A stretch of 64,000 nt of DNA from Flavobacteriales bacterium (GTDB taxonomy: Bacteria; Bacteroidota; Bacteroidia; Flavobacteriales_D; Parvicellaceae), in NCBI GenBank assembly GCA_020635565.1, contig JACJZN010000008.1, forward strand, positions 558,001 to 622,000, given 5' to 3'. The position numbers and the translations under genes are program-made. The notes beneath the pieces were generated by a model. It was not told where the DNA came from and searched no databases. It worked only from the letters and a program-made list of their open reading frames with translations. Below, piece by piece: positions 27,046-35,709 of the stretch. The number at the start of each line of letters is the position of its first letter. Position 1 is the stretch's first letter.

Positions 27046-28057
27046 TAGTTGTAAACTCTTTCTTCTTTTTTAAATAGTACTTTTCAATTAGTTCAAAGGA
27101 CAGTATCGCAATCACCAATGTTAAGATCAAGTTTTGAGGGAATTGTTGAAACCACCATTCACTCCCAGGGCCAGTTCGCAGAAACAATCCTTGATAGACG
27201 TAAATTCCGTAAGAGATTTTACCAATATAACTAGTGACTTTATTATTAAGAATCTGAACCCCCAAAGAATTTTGATTTTTAATTATTAAAAGCAGAAGAC
27301 AACCTATTCCAAATGATTGAAATATAGGAGAGATGATCAAAATTTTTTCAGGACAATAGAGAGGTGTCGAATAGAGCACAAGAAAGCACACAAACATTAA
27401 GGTAGTAGATCGAAATTTTTGTTCCAGCCAATCTCTCGAGATAGCCAACATAGACCCGATCATGATCGGAGAAATAGCAGGAATGAACCATCGTTGCGCT
27501 TTAAAATGTCCGAAGAACTGCATTGGATAAAGAAATAGAAGAAACAATATGCTTATCAAAACAAGCAGAAATCCCAAAAACAATAAATATCGGGGTTTCA
27601 TTATCCGTGTTAGGATGAACGGCCACGTAAAATAGAACTGTTCTTCAAGGGCTAAAGACCAAGTGTGTCCTAATTCAGGCGTGTAGAATTTATTCGGAAC
27701 AAAATTATACAAATAGAAGACAGATATGCCTAGTCCAATATAAGTTTCTTGAATCATACCTGTTGACATTAAGACGAGAATCGATAAGTAGAACAGTACC
27801 AAAGGAGGTAATAACCTCAGAAAACGTCTAATGAAGAAATTTTTAAAATTGATCCTGCCGAATTTTTCCTTTTCGTTGAATAACAGTGATGTGATCAGAA
27901 AACCACTAATTACGAAGAAAACTAAGACCCCGGTGTCTCCAGATATTAGGTGCCACCCTCTGCTCTCCTGCAACCAGAAGTTTGGCAGACTGTGAGCAAT
28001 TACAACCATCGAAATGGATATAGCCCGCAGAGTATCAAAACCTTTAATGTACTTCAT
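27038..28057 (-). CDS. Membrane acyltransferase, acyltransferase-3 (OafA/YrhL) family
   Basis: A 339-residue integral membrane protein with about ten helices. It opens KYIKGFDTLRAISISMVVIA, the family hallmark, with H21 as the likely catalytic histidine. It also has FFVISGFLITSLL, a FLRLLPPLVL stretch with conserved arginines, and TWSLALEEQFYFTWP. These enzymes transfer acetyl or other acyl groups to extracytoplasmic sugars such as O-antigen or peptidoglycan. Its start overlaps the preceding 84-residue membrane protein by 14 bases. Acceptor unknown; the several glycan clusters in the window offer candidates. Confidence 0.9.
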   Translation of the reverse strand: MKYIKGFDTLRAISISMVVIAHSLPNFWLQESRGWHLISGDTGVLVFFVISGFLITSLLFNEKEKFGRINFKNFFIRRFLRLLPPLVLFYLSILVLMSTGMIQETYIGLGISVFYLYNFVPNKFYTPELGHTWSLALEEQFYFTWPFILTRIMKPRYLLFLGFLLVLISILFLLFLYPMQFFGHFKAQRWFIPAISPIMIGSMLAISRDWLEQKFRSTTLMFVCFLVLYSTPLYCPEKILIISPIFQSFGIGCLLLLIIKNQNSLGVQILNNKVTSYIGKISYGIYVYQGLFLRTGPGSEWWFQQFPQNLILTLVIAILSFELIEKYYLKKKKEFTTIK

Positions 28058-28298
28058 TTCCTGTTTTCTCAGAACCCTGTTGACTCGATTTGTATTTACT
28101 TCGAATATCAGGTTTTCGATTTTTAAATTGCCCCGGGTTTTTTATTCCTCTGGATATCATAATAGCGCCTGCTGCAAATAGAACACCTCCAGCTATCTGC
28201 ATGGATCTGGATTCTTCCATAAAAAAGAACAGCAAGATCCCGAAGATCGTTAAAACTGATCCAATGATCAATAACAAATGTCTTGCGCTTGATTGCAT
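28044..28298 (-). CDS. Small two-helix membrane protein
   Basis: An 84-residue protein with two hydrophobic helices (about 7-25 and 32-48) joined by a short EESRSMQ turn, then a basic hydrophilic tail rich in Lys and Arg (50-84). I recognise no family. It sits between the MOSC gene (one base upstream) and the acyltransferase gene (14-base overlap), so it is in an operon with them. The tail is likely cytoplasmic. Confidence 0.72.
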   Translation of the reverse strand: MQSSARHLLLIIGSVLTIFGILLFFFMEESRSMQIAGGVLFAAGAIMISRGIKNPGQFKNRKPDIRSKYKSSQQGSEKTGNEVH

Positions 28299-28299
28299 A

Positions 28300-28938
28300 T
28301 TATAATCCGTAAATTCGTATTAAGTCTTCTCGACAACTCGAGGCCAATTCTGGCATTAAGATAGCTTTTCTTGCAAGATCTTCATTTCTATTGCCTCCCA
28401 ATAACATGTGAACCTCCTTGACCGTTAAGTTATTTTTGCAAATGTTCAATACAGTTACCTGATCGTCAGTTTTTACCCATCCCTCGTTAAGAACTCTTAG
28501 ATAAATTCCACTGAACGGTTCTTTAACAAATCTTTTTACCACACGTTGATCATTGAAACGGATCCCTAGTTTCATACACGGTTGTCTGGGTTGCGAAATT
28601 TCGACAATTACATCGGTTCCAATTTTTAACTGATCTCCAATTCTCAATTGAGATTCAGCTAGATTTTCTATAGTGAGATTTTCACCGAAGGCTCCATAGG
28701 TCATATCGACTTCAGGATATAAACTTTTCCAGAAATTATAATGATCAAGACTATAAGCATAGCAAGCCTTATCTATTCCTCCATGATATTTTCGGTCAAT
28801 CACGTGATCATCTAATACATCTGATTTCCCCAAAAAAATTGCCTTTTCTGTAGGGTACTTATAGATGCCTGTTTCTAATGATTTGCCTTTCCAGTCAACT
28901 GTTTTTCGTTCACCAATATTTGTAGAAACGATTTTCAA
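28300..28938 (-). CDS. MOSC-domain protein (YiiM-like)
   Basis: A 212-residue protein with the MOSC fold landmarks: DRKYHGGIDKACYAYS (residues 48-63), YGAFGENLTI (81-90), a GDQLKIG turn and QPRQPCMKLG with the invariant cysteine C121. YiiM-type proteins act in reduction of N-hydroxylated compounds with molybdenum cofactor; others carry sulfur. The start is TTG, overlapping the TGA of the DUF1015 gene in a TTGA. Together these genes make an operon with the DUF1015 protein. Precise reaction not known. Confidence 0.87.
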   Translation of the reverse strand: MKIVSTNIGERKTVDWKGKSLETGIYKYPTEKAIFLGKSDVLDDHVIDRKYHGGIDKACYAYSLDHYNFWKSLYPEVDMTYGAFGENLTIENLAESQLRIGDQLKIGTDVIVEISQPRQPCMKLGIRFNDQRVVKRFVKEPFSGIYLRVLNEGWVKTDDQVTVLNICKNNLTVKEVHMLLGGNRNEDLARKAILMPELASSCREDLIRIYGL

Positions 28939-30164
28939 TCTTCGTACTCATAGATAGTTAAACCACTTCTCAACTTAGGTTCGATCCAAGTGCTTTTTGG
29001 AGGCATCACATGTCCAGTGTCAGCTACTTTCTTTAACTCTTCAAACGAAACAGGATAAAGAGCAAAAGCTACTTTAGCATTTAATTTCGTCATTAATTGT
29101 TTGATGCCTTTAATGCCTTTAGTGCCATCCACAAACATGAGGCGATCATCTGTTTTTGGGTCTTTAATGTCGATGATAGGATCTAATATAAGATCATTGA
29201 GTAGCTGAGCATCTAAACTTTTCACTGGATGATCTTTTTCCAGAAACTCCTCCTTAGGAGAAATTTGATAAGAACGATTACCAAGCAACATGCTGATCTG
29301 ATTCTTTTGAGTCGGTTTTTTAAACCCCCTTAATGGCTTTACATTAAAGTAATTTTCAACTTTTTGTAGGAATTCTTCTTCTGATAGATTATTGAGACTT
29401 TTAACCACTCGATTGTAATCATAAATGTGAAGTTTACTGTGCGGAACAAGCATCCCTAGAAAGTGTTGTTTAAGATCATTTGAACTGTTCTGATGTGCCT
29501 TAGCATATAAAACAGAAGATGCACTTCGGTGATGTCCATCTGCGATATAAAGTGCATCAACTTCATCAAAGTATTTGGTCAATTGTTCTTTTGCATTTTC
29601 ATCTGAAATAGTCCATAGATGATGAGTTTTATCATCCGTAGTTGTAAACTCATATTCAGCACGCTGTGTTAGGTATGATTCAATCAATGAATTGATCTTC
29701 GGGTTGTCCTCATAAGTCAACAAAACCGGTTCTGCATTGAAATTACAGATATCCAGATAAGTTTTGAAAGTCTCTTCTCTTTTTGTGAGGGTATGTTCGT
29801 GGATTTTGATTTTACCGTTGAGGTATTCTTCTACTGATACTCCTGCAATAATTCCAAGACAATCAAATCCTTGGTATTGTTGGCGATATACGTAAAAGGA
29901 GTCTTTCTCATCTTTAAAGAAATATCCATCTTTCAAAAACTCTTCATAGCGATCTCTTACTTTCTGGAAACGTTCAACTGAATTTGGTTCTGTACGATCG
30001 TTTCTCTGGAACTCAGGATTGATCACATGAAGGAATGTAAATTTATTAGAACGTAATTTAGCTTCCAGTATGTTTTTTCGATAAGTATAGTAGGGTCTGG
30101 ATGCTACTAGATAAACCTTGTCTCTTGGGGGACGAACCGCTTTGAATGCTTTGATCTTTGTCAT
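28935..30164 (-). CDS. DUF1015 family protein
   Basis: A 409-residue soluble protein recognised as DUF1015. It begins IKAFKAVRPPRDKVYLVASRPY, contains FLHVINPEF, YVYRQQY with DCLGIIAGV, and the central IADGHHRSASS (about 208-218), and ends DTGHVMPPKSTWIEPKLRSGL. The family is widespread in bacteria and often sits with serine or amino-acid metabolism genes, but I know no proven activity. Here it heads an operon with the MOSC gene, with a good promoter upstream. Confidence 0.88.
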   Translation of the reverse strand: MTKIKAFKAVRPPRDKVYLVASRPYYTYRKNILEAKLRSNKFTFLHVINPEFQRNDRTEPNSVERFQKVRDRYEEFLKDGYFFKDEKDSFYVYRQQYQGFDCLGIIAGVSVEEYLNGKIKIHEHTLTKREETFKTYLDICNFNAEPVLLTYEDNPKINSLIESYLTQRAEYEFTTTDDKTHHLWTISDENAKEQLTKYFDEVDALYIADGHHRSASSVLYAKAHQNSSNDLKQHFLGMLVPHSKLHIYDYNRVVKSLNNLSEEEFLQKVENYFNVKPLRGFKKPTQKNQISMLLGNRSYQISPKEEFLEKDHPVKSLDAQLLNDLILDPIIDIKDPKTDDRLMFVDGTKGIKGIKQLMTKLNAKVAFALYPVSFEELKKVADTGHVMPPKSTWIEPKLRSGLTIYEYED

Positions 30165-30193
30165 ATTCTACAATAAACTACTCGAATAAACCT

Positions 30194-30222
30194 CAAAACT
30201 AATCATTCTGTGAAATTTTCAA
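30194..30222 (-). promoter_or_regulatory. Promoter for the DUF1015-MOSC operon
   Basis: On the minus strand TTG (30222-30220) is followed after 18 bases by TAGTTTTG (30201-30194), an exact TAnnTTTG match at normal spacing, 30 bases before the ATG at 30164. Confidence 0.6.
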
Positions 30223-30262
30223 TGTTATTTTGATCTTCATAAAAACGAGTTAAAGTTCTGCG

Positions 30263-30270
30263 TAATTTTG
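30263..30270 (+). promoter_or_regulatory. Putative -7 box for the nuclease-like gene
   Basis: TAATTTTG matches TAnnTTTG exactly, 31 bases before the ATG at 30302. No matching -33 box at the usual distance. Confidence 0.4.
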
Positions 30271-30301
30271 TTGGAGAGACTTTTTTTATTCCAAAAATTT
30301 G

Positions 30302-30748
30302 ATGTTCAAACCTTCTGAAGAAATAATAATTAGATCCGCATTTACCTTAAGTTCGAATCCTAAACATAAACGGGTTAAAAAATGGATTGCATGTAATGGT
30401 GAGGCACTCGCTTCGAGACAGGAATTACAGATCTATGAATTTCTATTGGAGCAAGAGGGAATACATGTTTATTATGAAAAAGCATTTGAAGGAACAGATC
30501 ATACATCCTATCCAGATTTTACCGTGGAGAATTTAACAACGGGCAGAGTCTTTTTATGGGAGCATGTTGGGATGACGAATAATGAACATTATTTAAATGA
30601 AATACCAAGAAAATTACTTTGGTTTAAATCCCAAGGAATAGATTCTATCGAAAATGGAGGCGATTTAATCATCTCTTTCTATAGAGAGGGAAGTTTTTAT
30701 AGGGATGTTGTTAATTTTGTAGAACAAATAATAAGTAAATCTAAATGA
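30302..30748 (+). CDS. Possible PD-(D/E)XK-fold protein, standalone
   Basis: A 148-residue protein with no signal peptide. Residues 41-60 form a helix and strand (ELQIYEFLLEQEG, HVYYEK), followed by SYPDF (D72) and then RVFLWEHVGM (E87). The spacing of an acidic PD, a strand with Glu, and an upstream Glu in YEK (E59) recalls the restriction-endonuclease-like core seen at the ends of some helicases. The lysine usually two places after the Glu is absent; K104 or K108 might replace it. I treat it as a candidate nuclease-fold protein, not a proven nuclease. It overlaps the next gene by four bases (ATGA). Confidence 0.55.
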   Translation: MFKPSEEIIIRSAFTLSSNPKHKRVKKWIACNGEALASRQELQIYEFLLEQEGIHVYYEKAFEGTDHTSYPDFTVENLTTGRVFLWEHVGMTNNEHYLNEIPRKLLWFKSQGIDSIENGGDLIISFYREGSFYRDVVNFVEQIISKSK

Positions 30749-31206
30749 AGTCCAGGTTAATATTCATCACTCTTGTTCTTATGGCTATTCTAGTAAGTTC
30801 TTGTAATAAACGGAAAGTGAAAAAGCAGGCGGAGGCAGACGAAATAACGATCACAAATTATCTGGAAGAGAACAATATACCTGCTTCTAGTACGGAGTCT
30901 GGACTGTATTATATCATAGATAGTACGACAACAGGAAGTTTTCCAACAGCAACAAGTAGTGTTACGGCATATTATAAAGGTTATTATGTTAGTGGTGATG
31001 TTTTTGATCAAAGCCCCGGTTCAGGCACTAATTTTAGTTTGCAAAGTGTGATTCCGGGTTGGACAGAAGGATTGCAATTATTTCCCGAGGGAAGTAAGGG
31101 AAGGCTTTTTATTCCCTCTCACTTGGGTTACGGGTTAAAGGACTATGGAGATATTCCTGGTGGAAGTGTATTGATTTTTGATGTTCAGCTTTTGGATGTT
31201 TTATAA
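30745..31206 (+). CDS. FKBP-type peptidyl-prolyl isomerase lipoprotein
   Basis: A 153-residue lipoprotein: signal 1-19 with lipobox LVSSC (C20). An FKBP domain follows with SVTAYYKGYYVSGDVFDQSPG, VIPGWTEGLQLFPEGSKGRLFIPSHLGYG and a closing SVLIFDVQLLDVL. The Trp-Thr-Glu-Gly active-site pocket is kept. It should be a periplasmic-facing proline isomerase aiding protein folding. The start overlaps the upstream nuclease-like gene by four bases, and its end abuts the convergent lipoprotein gene with no bases between. Confidence 0.9.
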   Translation: MKSRLIFITLVLMAILVSSCNKRKVKKQAEADEITITNYLEENNIPASSTESGLYYIIDSTTTGSFPTATSSVTAYYKGYYVSGDVFDQSPGSGTNFSLQSVIPGWTEGLQLFPEGSKGRLFIPSHLGYGLKDYGDIPGGSVLIFDVQLLDVL

Positions 31207-31791
31207 TCACGGAGGGTAAGGACCTGTATACTGAAGGCAAGGATTGTTGCCTGTAAAGCAGGAAGAACCAATGGATGTATTGAGGTTCACAACAGTATCT
31301 TCATTTATTATTTCAAATTCAAACAGATTTTGATTCATCCAGTTCTCGTAACAATCATCTGAACTGTCAAGATAATACATGCCATCTCTTTTATGTGTGT
31401 TGATGAAATCCTCCAATTTTACATCCTTGAATTTTTCCTTGATGTAATATTTTCCTGGAGACAATAAGGTATAGTGAGAACCTCCATTTACCCACATTAC
31501 AGATTTCTCTCCCGTTATCTGATTTATAACTAATAGTGGTCCAGTATAAGGATGATTTCGATTCAATTGATCCGGACTAGGAGCCGCACCACCACAATAG
31601 GGTATATATTCGAGGATGGAGACAGCTACATTGTATTTTTTTTCAGTACTGTCTATCTCAGTATAGTCGATCTCATTATTATCTGGTATTGGTGTAATAG
31701 TTTCAACAGGAACAATAGATGCAGAGGTTGGTTGATTTACTGTGCAGGAAATAAAAGAGAGGACAACACACATGGAATAAAAGGATCTCAT
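31207..31791 (-). CDS. Lipoprotein of unknown function with conserved cysteines
   Basis: A 194-residue protein with a short signal ending in lipobox LSFISC (C16). The mature part has a Pro/Thr-rich linker (residues 18-45), then a compact domain with YIPYCGGAAPSPDQ and several further cysteines (DDCYENW, GSSCFTGNNPC) that may form disulfides. I have seen the PYCGGAAP pattern in other Bacteroidota secreted proteins but know no function. It starts as a single gene, diverging from the channel gene at 31897. Confidence 0.75.
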   Translation of the reverse strand: MRSFYSMCVVLSFISCTVNQPTSASIVPVETITPIPDNNEIDYTEIDSTEKKYNVAVSILEYIPYCGGAAPSPDQLNRNHPYTGPLLVINQITGEKSVMWVNGGSHYTLLSPGKYYIKEKFKDVKLEDFINTHKRDGMYYLDSSDDCYENWMNQNLFEFEIINEDTVVNLNTSIGSSCFTGNNPCLQYTGPYPP

Positions 31792-31896
31792 ATTGGACTT
31801 GATTTTGTCATAGAATACAAACTTGATAGGTATCCGTTCATTTTTAATAGGATTGCGATGCGAAAAATAATAAAATAATTACCTTCATACTGCTGT

Positions 31897-33576
31897 ATGA
31901 GAGTTGTCAATAAAATAGTAAGTTATTCAGTTAAGATATCTGATGAACCCATTGAGATCAATGGGCGGGAATTTGCGCAAATTGCTAGAGTTTCATTTAG
32001 AGATGAAACTAAGAACTTGGTCAGAAGGCAAAAGCTAGCCGTAGTTGACTTGGAGGAATTATATGCGCAGATCAATAATGGAGACGAGGTTGATATTTCA
32101 GAGTGTTTCGTACACAATTTCTCGCTTCATGATTATCGAGAAAAATATGGGCTGGAAAAAGATAGCTGGGTAGAACTTAATAACTTTAAAGCATCTGGGG
32201 CTTTATTCGAAGCTGATAAGGAAGTTGATTTTTCATTCGCGCACTTTCAGGGTAATATATCGGATTTTAGCGATGCCCATTTTGGAGCCGGGAATTTGAG
32301 TTTTTCCAAAGCATGGTTTCATACGAATAAAGTAGTTTTTAAAAATACTTCCTATAGTGAGGGATTCAATAGTTTTCAGTATACCGATTTTGGATCTGGA
32401 TCCCTGACATTTGAAAATGCTTCCTTCATTAATGGAGATCTTTCTTTTGTTAATGCTCAATTTAATGACGGAAGTGTAAATTTCAAAAATGTAGACTTTG
32501 GTGATGGAGGGGTATTATTCAGATTTGCTGAGTTTGGTTCTGGTGATGTGAATTTTGATAGAGCCGTTTTTAATGGACCATTTGTAGATTTTTCTAAAGT
32601 AAATTTTGGGACTGGAAAAGTCGATTTTAGAAGATGTCAATTTGGGAATACCGAAGTTTCTTTTGAAGAGATTGAATTGGCTGAAGGTAGATTATTGTTC
32701 AGACGTGCAAAATTTGGACAAAGACCAGTAAGTTTTCGAATGGTTCAATTTCCTAATGCAGACATTGTTCTCGATGAAGTAGAATTTGGAGAGGGTAGGG
32801 TGTCTTTTTTTGAAAGTCACGTTCGTACGATCAGTATTAAGAGTAGTATTCTCTTAAGTTACGTTGATATGAGGGTGGCTAAATGTGAAGTAATTGATCT
32901 CTCGAATGCAATAATCCAGAACATTATTGACTTCAAGAAAGGAGTGACAGCTGTAGATATTGGTACGTTGTATTTATATGGTGTGAGAAACTTAGGAAAG
33001 CTTTTTATTTCATGGGAAGGGAATGATATTCCAAAAATCATAGGTAAACAATCCAAAACGTCTCACAATCAGAAAGCAGAACAATTCAGATTGTTAAAAG
33101 AGGAATTCCACAACCTGGGTCAATACGAGGATGAGGATAAAGCTTATATTGAATTCAAAAGAAGTGAATTGGCTAATATTCTCCATGAAACTAGAAAAGT
33201 CAAATGGTACCAAAAGATCATCAATTATTTTAATGTTGGTTTTCAGAAGTTGGTATTTGACTGGATGGGACTTTATGCCACAAGTCCGGTGCGAGTATTG
33301 ATCAGTATTTTTGTGCTATATGGAATGTTCAGCATGGTTTACGTAGTTTTTGAAATTACAGACCATGGTGAAATCAGTTGTATCGCTAGCGATTTATCTG
33401 TCTATGAAAAAATAATTGATAGTCTCTATTTTAGCGCAGTTACATGGTTGACTATCGGATACGGAGAGTGTGTGCCAACTGGATTTTTCAAGATTGTTGC
33501 TCCATTAGAGGGATGGTTTGGAGTATTTATGATGGCGTATTTTACCGTGGCATTCGTTAGAAAAATCCTTAGATAG
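31897..33576 (+). CDS. Potassium-channel-like membrane protein with an N-terminal 12-residue-repeat solenoid
   Basis: A 559-residue protein. Residues 1-104 are a soluble cap. Residues about 105-308 are sixteen to seventeen tandem units of exactly twelve residues with the pattern FGxGxVxFxxAx, likely a right-handed beta-solenoid related to pentapeptide-repeat proteins but with a different period. A charged linker (about 385-440) leads to two membrane helices (about 468-488 and 535-556) around a pore loop with the filter T519-I-G-Y-G-E524, as in two-helix potassium channels. Cation conduction is inferred from the filter; the final Glu instead of Asp is a known variant. Starts at ATG 31897. Confidence 0.85.
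   Translation: MRVVNKIVSYSVKISDEPIEINGREFAQIARVSFRDETKNLVRRQKLAVVDLEELYAQINNGDEVDISECFVHNFSLHDYREKYGLEKDSWVELNNFKASGALFEADKEVDFSFAHFQGNISDFSDAHFGAGNLSFSKAWFHTNKVVFKNTSYSEGFNSFQYTDFGSGSLTFENASFINGDLSFVNAQFNDGSVNFKNVDFGDGGVLFRFAEFGSGDVNFDRAVFNGPFVDFSKVNFGTGKVDFRRCQFGNTEVSFEEIELAEGRLLFRRAKFGQRPVSFRMVQFPNADIVLDEVEFGEGRVSFFESHVRTISIKSSILLSYVDMRVAKCEVIDLSNAIIQNIIDFKKGVTAVDIGTLYLYGVRNLGKLFISWEGNDIPKIIGKQSKTSHNQKAEQFRLLKEEFHNLGQYEDEDKAYIEFKRSELANILHETRKVKWYQKIINYFNVGFQKLVFDWMGLYATSPVRVLISIFVLYGMFSMVYVVFEITDHGEISCIASDLSVYEKIIDSLYFSAVTWLTIGYGECVPTGFFKIVAPLEGWFGVFMMAYFTVAFVRKILR
32209..32820 (+). repeat. Tandem 12-codon (36-base) protein repeat
   Basis: Seventeen in-frame units of twelve codons lie inside the channel gene (residues 105-308). 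Position 1 is nearly always Phe, position 4 is often Gly, position 6 Val/Leu and position 8 Phe. There is no slippage in the period. The DNA is diverged between units, so the repeat is old at nucleotide level. Confidence 0.85.
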
Positions 33577-33616
33577 TAGCATTTTGAATAATAATTCTAA
33601 ATCCTCTGGCTCACTA

Positions 33617-33649
33617 TTTGTCATTTTGGGATCAATAGTTTTATATTTG
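33617..33649 (+). promoter_or_regulatory. Promoter of the polysaccharide-export operon
   Basis: TTTG (33617-33620), 21 bases, then TATATTTG (33642-33649), an exact -7 match. The first codon, TTG at 33667, is 17 bases beyond, which leaves a leader of about ten bases. Confidence 0.6.
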
Positions 33650-33666
33650 TCGTCCAAATTTGAAAT

Positions 33667-35709
33667 TTGACGAAACCCCTGACATACATTATATTTCTGA
33701 TAATAGGAATCCTTCCTTTTAATAACAGTGCGCAAACTGTAACAGATTCTTTGATCCAACGGATGTATGGAATGTGGCAGAATGCTTATGGAGGATATCA
33801 TCTCGATCATATGTCAGGTGAAATCTCTACATCTTTGGAATATCTTGTGATATCGGATACGGGAACAGCTTCAAATGATCTTCTCCCAGAAATTCTTCGA
33901 GCCGAGAGTGATCTCATAAATAAAAATTGGGGACTGGACTTGAGTGCTGGCTACTTGTACAACACATCAGCGGGGATGGATGTAGCGGATAATATTTTGT
34001 ACAAATCAAGAATACAAACCCAATTATCGTGGGATGTTCTCAATAATGGGTATTTAGAGAATCGAACTAAAAGTAAGATTCTGGAGAATGAAAGTTTGAT
34101 CGCGGCATTCGAACGTGATCATGGTAATTCTCCTGGCAGAGGAGATATTGTAGATAACTGGCATAAAGTGATCTTTAGATTCAATATTGAGAAGATTGCT
34201 TTATTAGATCAGCGATTAGAATTGGCAGAGAAAAGAGTAGAAATATCATATCAATTAAAGAGCTTGGGTAAGATCACTCATGAGGAGTTGTTGAATAATT
34301 TGGAGAGTTACGCTGAGATCAGCAGTTTGTATAAGATATATGAAGATTATAATAAGAACATATATGAGAATATCAGTTTAAACTCGGTTGAACCACTACC
34401 ATTGATCGATATTAACTACGATTATGGACTGAATCAGTTAAAGTCTGTTGAAGAGGATACTTTGAAACAATTAATGCTTAGTAATCTTGATCTTGAGAAT
34501 CGATTCTACAATAATGTGGATCTTAAACTCTATTCTAGATATAATTACTATGACTTAGTGAACAACCCACTAAACAGTAGGTCTTTTTTGACTTTGGGAG
34601 TTGGCTTGGGAGTTCCCATAGCATTTAACAAAAAGGAAAAGCAAGAGTTATATCATTTGAAAAAACTGCAGATCTTGAATGGTGTTCAGGAAATGGATGC
34701 CGATCAAGTTAGGCTTAGAAGTGATCTCTTAAGTTACATGTATGAATTTCGGTATAAACTGAAACAGTTCAATGCTTTCTATTATAAAAAGTTGAAAATG
34801 GAAGAATTGCTTCGCAAGGAGCAAGCAAGGTTCGATGTGAACAAACTTGATTTTAATCCTTTGAAAGCTTTAAGGTGGCTCGATGAATCTATGAGTGTGG
34901 ATATGGAACTCATTGATCTGAAGCAACAACTCTACCTTTATATTCTTAGAATGATTAGTGTGGAACCTGATTTGGATGTAAGTCAACTGATTGTGCCATT
35001 GCAACTGGACGAAATTGAAATTCAGAAATTGATCAAGGCACCTAAGGAAGTCTATATTTGGTCTTCAACTATTGAAAAACATGATAAGGCGACATTGGTC
35101 AATTATTGTGTGATGAACAATATCTCGAAAGTAGTAGTGAGTGTATCTGCAGATAAGAAAAAATTAAATGAATTTACTGCTTCTTGTAAGGAATTTGGGG
35201 TAGAGGTTGATCTTATGATCGGAGATAATCAACTGATGATTAATTATTCTAATGAAAGGTTGACCGATAAACTTATTGGAGTAGAATGGGATAATGTCAA
35301 TGGTTTACACCTCGATGTAGAACCTCAGACCTTTGAGGATTGGTCAGAAAATAAAGACTATTACACGAATGAATACCTGAAGATGTATAGTCAGGTTGCC
35401 GAATATTGCAATTCTAGATCGAAAAAATTGTCAGTTAGTTTGCCAACTTATTTTTCAGAGATTGCAGTTCAACAAATCCAGAATAACGGAGGAATGGTCT
35501 ATTTCATGTGTTACGAGAATGTAAGCAATGGCTTCCTGGAGAAAAAACTATTGCAATACAAGGGAACATCATTTGTAATAGCTTTGAGACCTGAAGATTT
35601 CTCAAATATGATAGAAGTAGAAGAGAAAATCTCTTATTTAGGAAATCTATTGGAACCCAATAAGTTCATTATTCATGATCTGGAAAGATTGATAAAATTT
35701 GATCCTTGA
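33667..35709 (+). CDS. TolC-like outer-membrane channel fused to a glycoside-hydrolase-like domain
   Basis: A 680-residue protein starting at TTG; a TGA two codons upstream excludes an earlier start. Signal peptide at 1-22. Residues about 30-455 have the TolC pattern of long amphipathic helices (LAEKRVEISYQLKSLG, WDVLNNGYLENR) and beta stretches with GVGLGVPIAF. From about 458 to 680 there is a separate alpha/beta domain with a strand GLHLDVEP (D550, E552) and YFMCYEN, resembling the barrel of glycoside-hydrolase-like proteins, the acidic pair marking a possible active site. This would place a glycan-trimming enzyme on the export channel itself. First gene of the operon; TTGA overlap with the adaptor. 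Confidence 0.75.
   Translation: MTKPLTYIIFLIIGILPFNNSAQTVTDSLIQRMYGMWQNAYGGYHLDHMSGEISTSLEYLVISDTGTASNDLLPEILRAESDLINKNWGLDLSAGYLYNTSAGMDVADNILYKSRIQTQLSWDVLNNGYLENRTKSKILENESLIAAFERDHGNSPGRGDIVDNWHKVIFRFNIEKIALLDQRLELAEKRVEISYQLKSLGKITHEELLNNLESYAEISSLYKIYEDYNKNIYENISLNSVEPLPLIDINYDYGLNQLKSVEEDTLKQLMLSNLDLENRFYNNVDLKLYSRYNYYDLVNNPLNSRSFLTLGVGLGVPIAFNKKEKQELYHLKKLQILNGVQEMDADQVRLRSDLLSYMYEFRYKLKQFNAFYYKKLKMEELLRKEQARFDVNKLDFNPLKALRWLDESMSVDMELIDLKQQLYLYILRMISVEPDLDVSQLIVPLQLDEIEIQKLIKAPKEVYIWSSTIEKHDKATLVNYCVMNNISKVVVSVSADKKKLNEFTASCKEFGVEVDLMIGDNQLMINYSNERLTDKLIGVEWDNVNGLHLDVEPQTFEDWSENKDYYTNEYLKMYSQVAEYCNSRSKKLSVSLPTYFSEIAVQQIQNNGGMVYFMCYENVSNGFLEKKLLQYKGTSFVIALRPEDFSNMIEVEEKISYLGNLLEPNKFIIHDLERLIKFDP

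Noticed and set aside
32209..32820. CRISPR-like or tandem DNA repeat in the channel gene
   Set aside because: The 36-base period is a protein-level repeat only; the DNA units are diverged and in frame.
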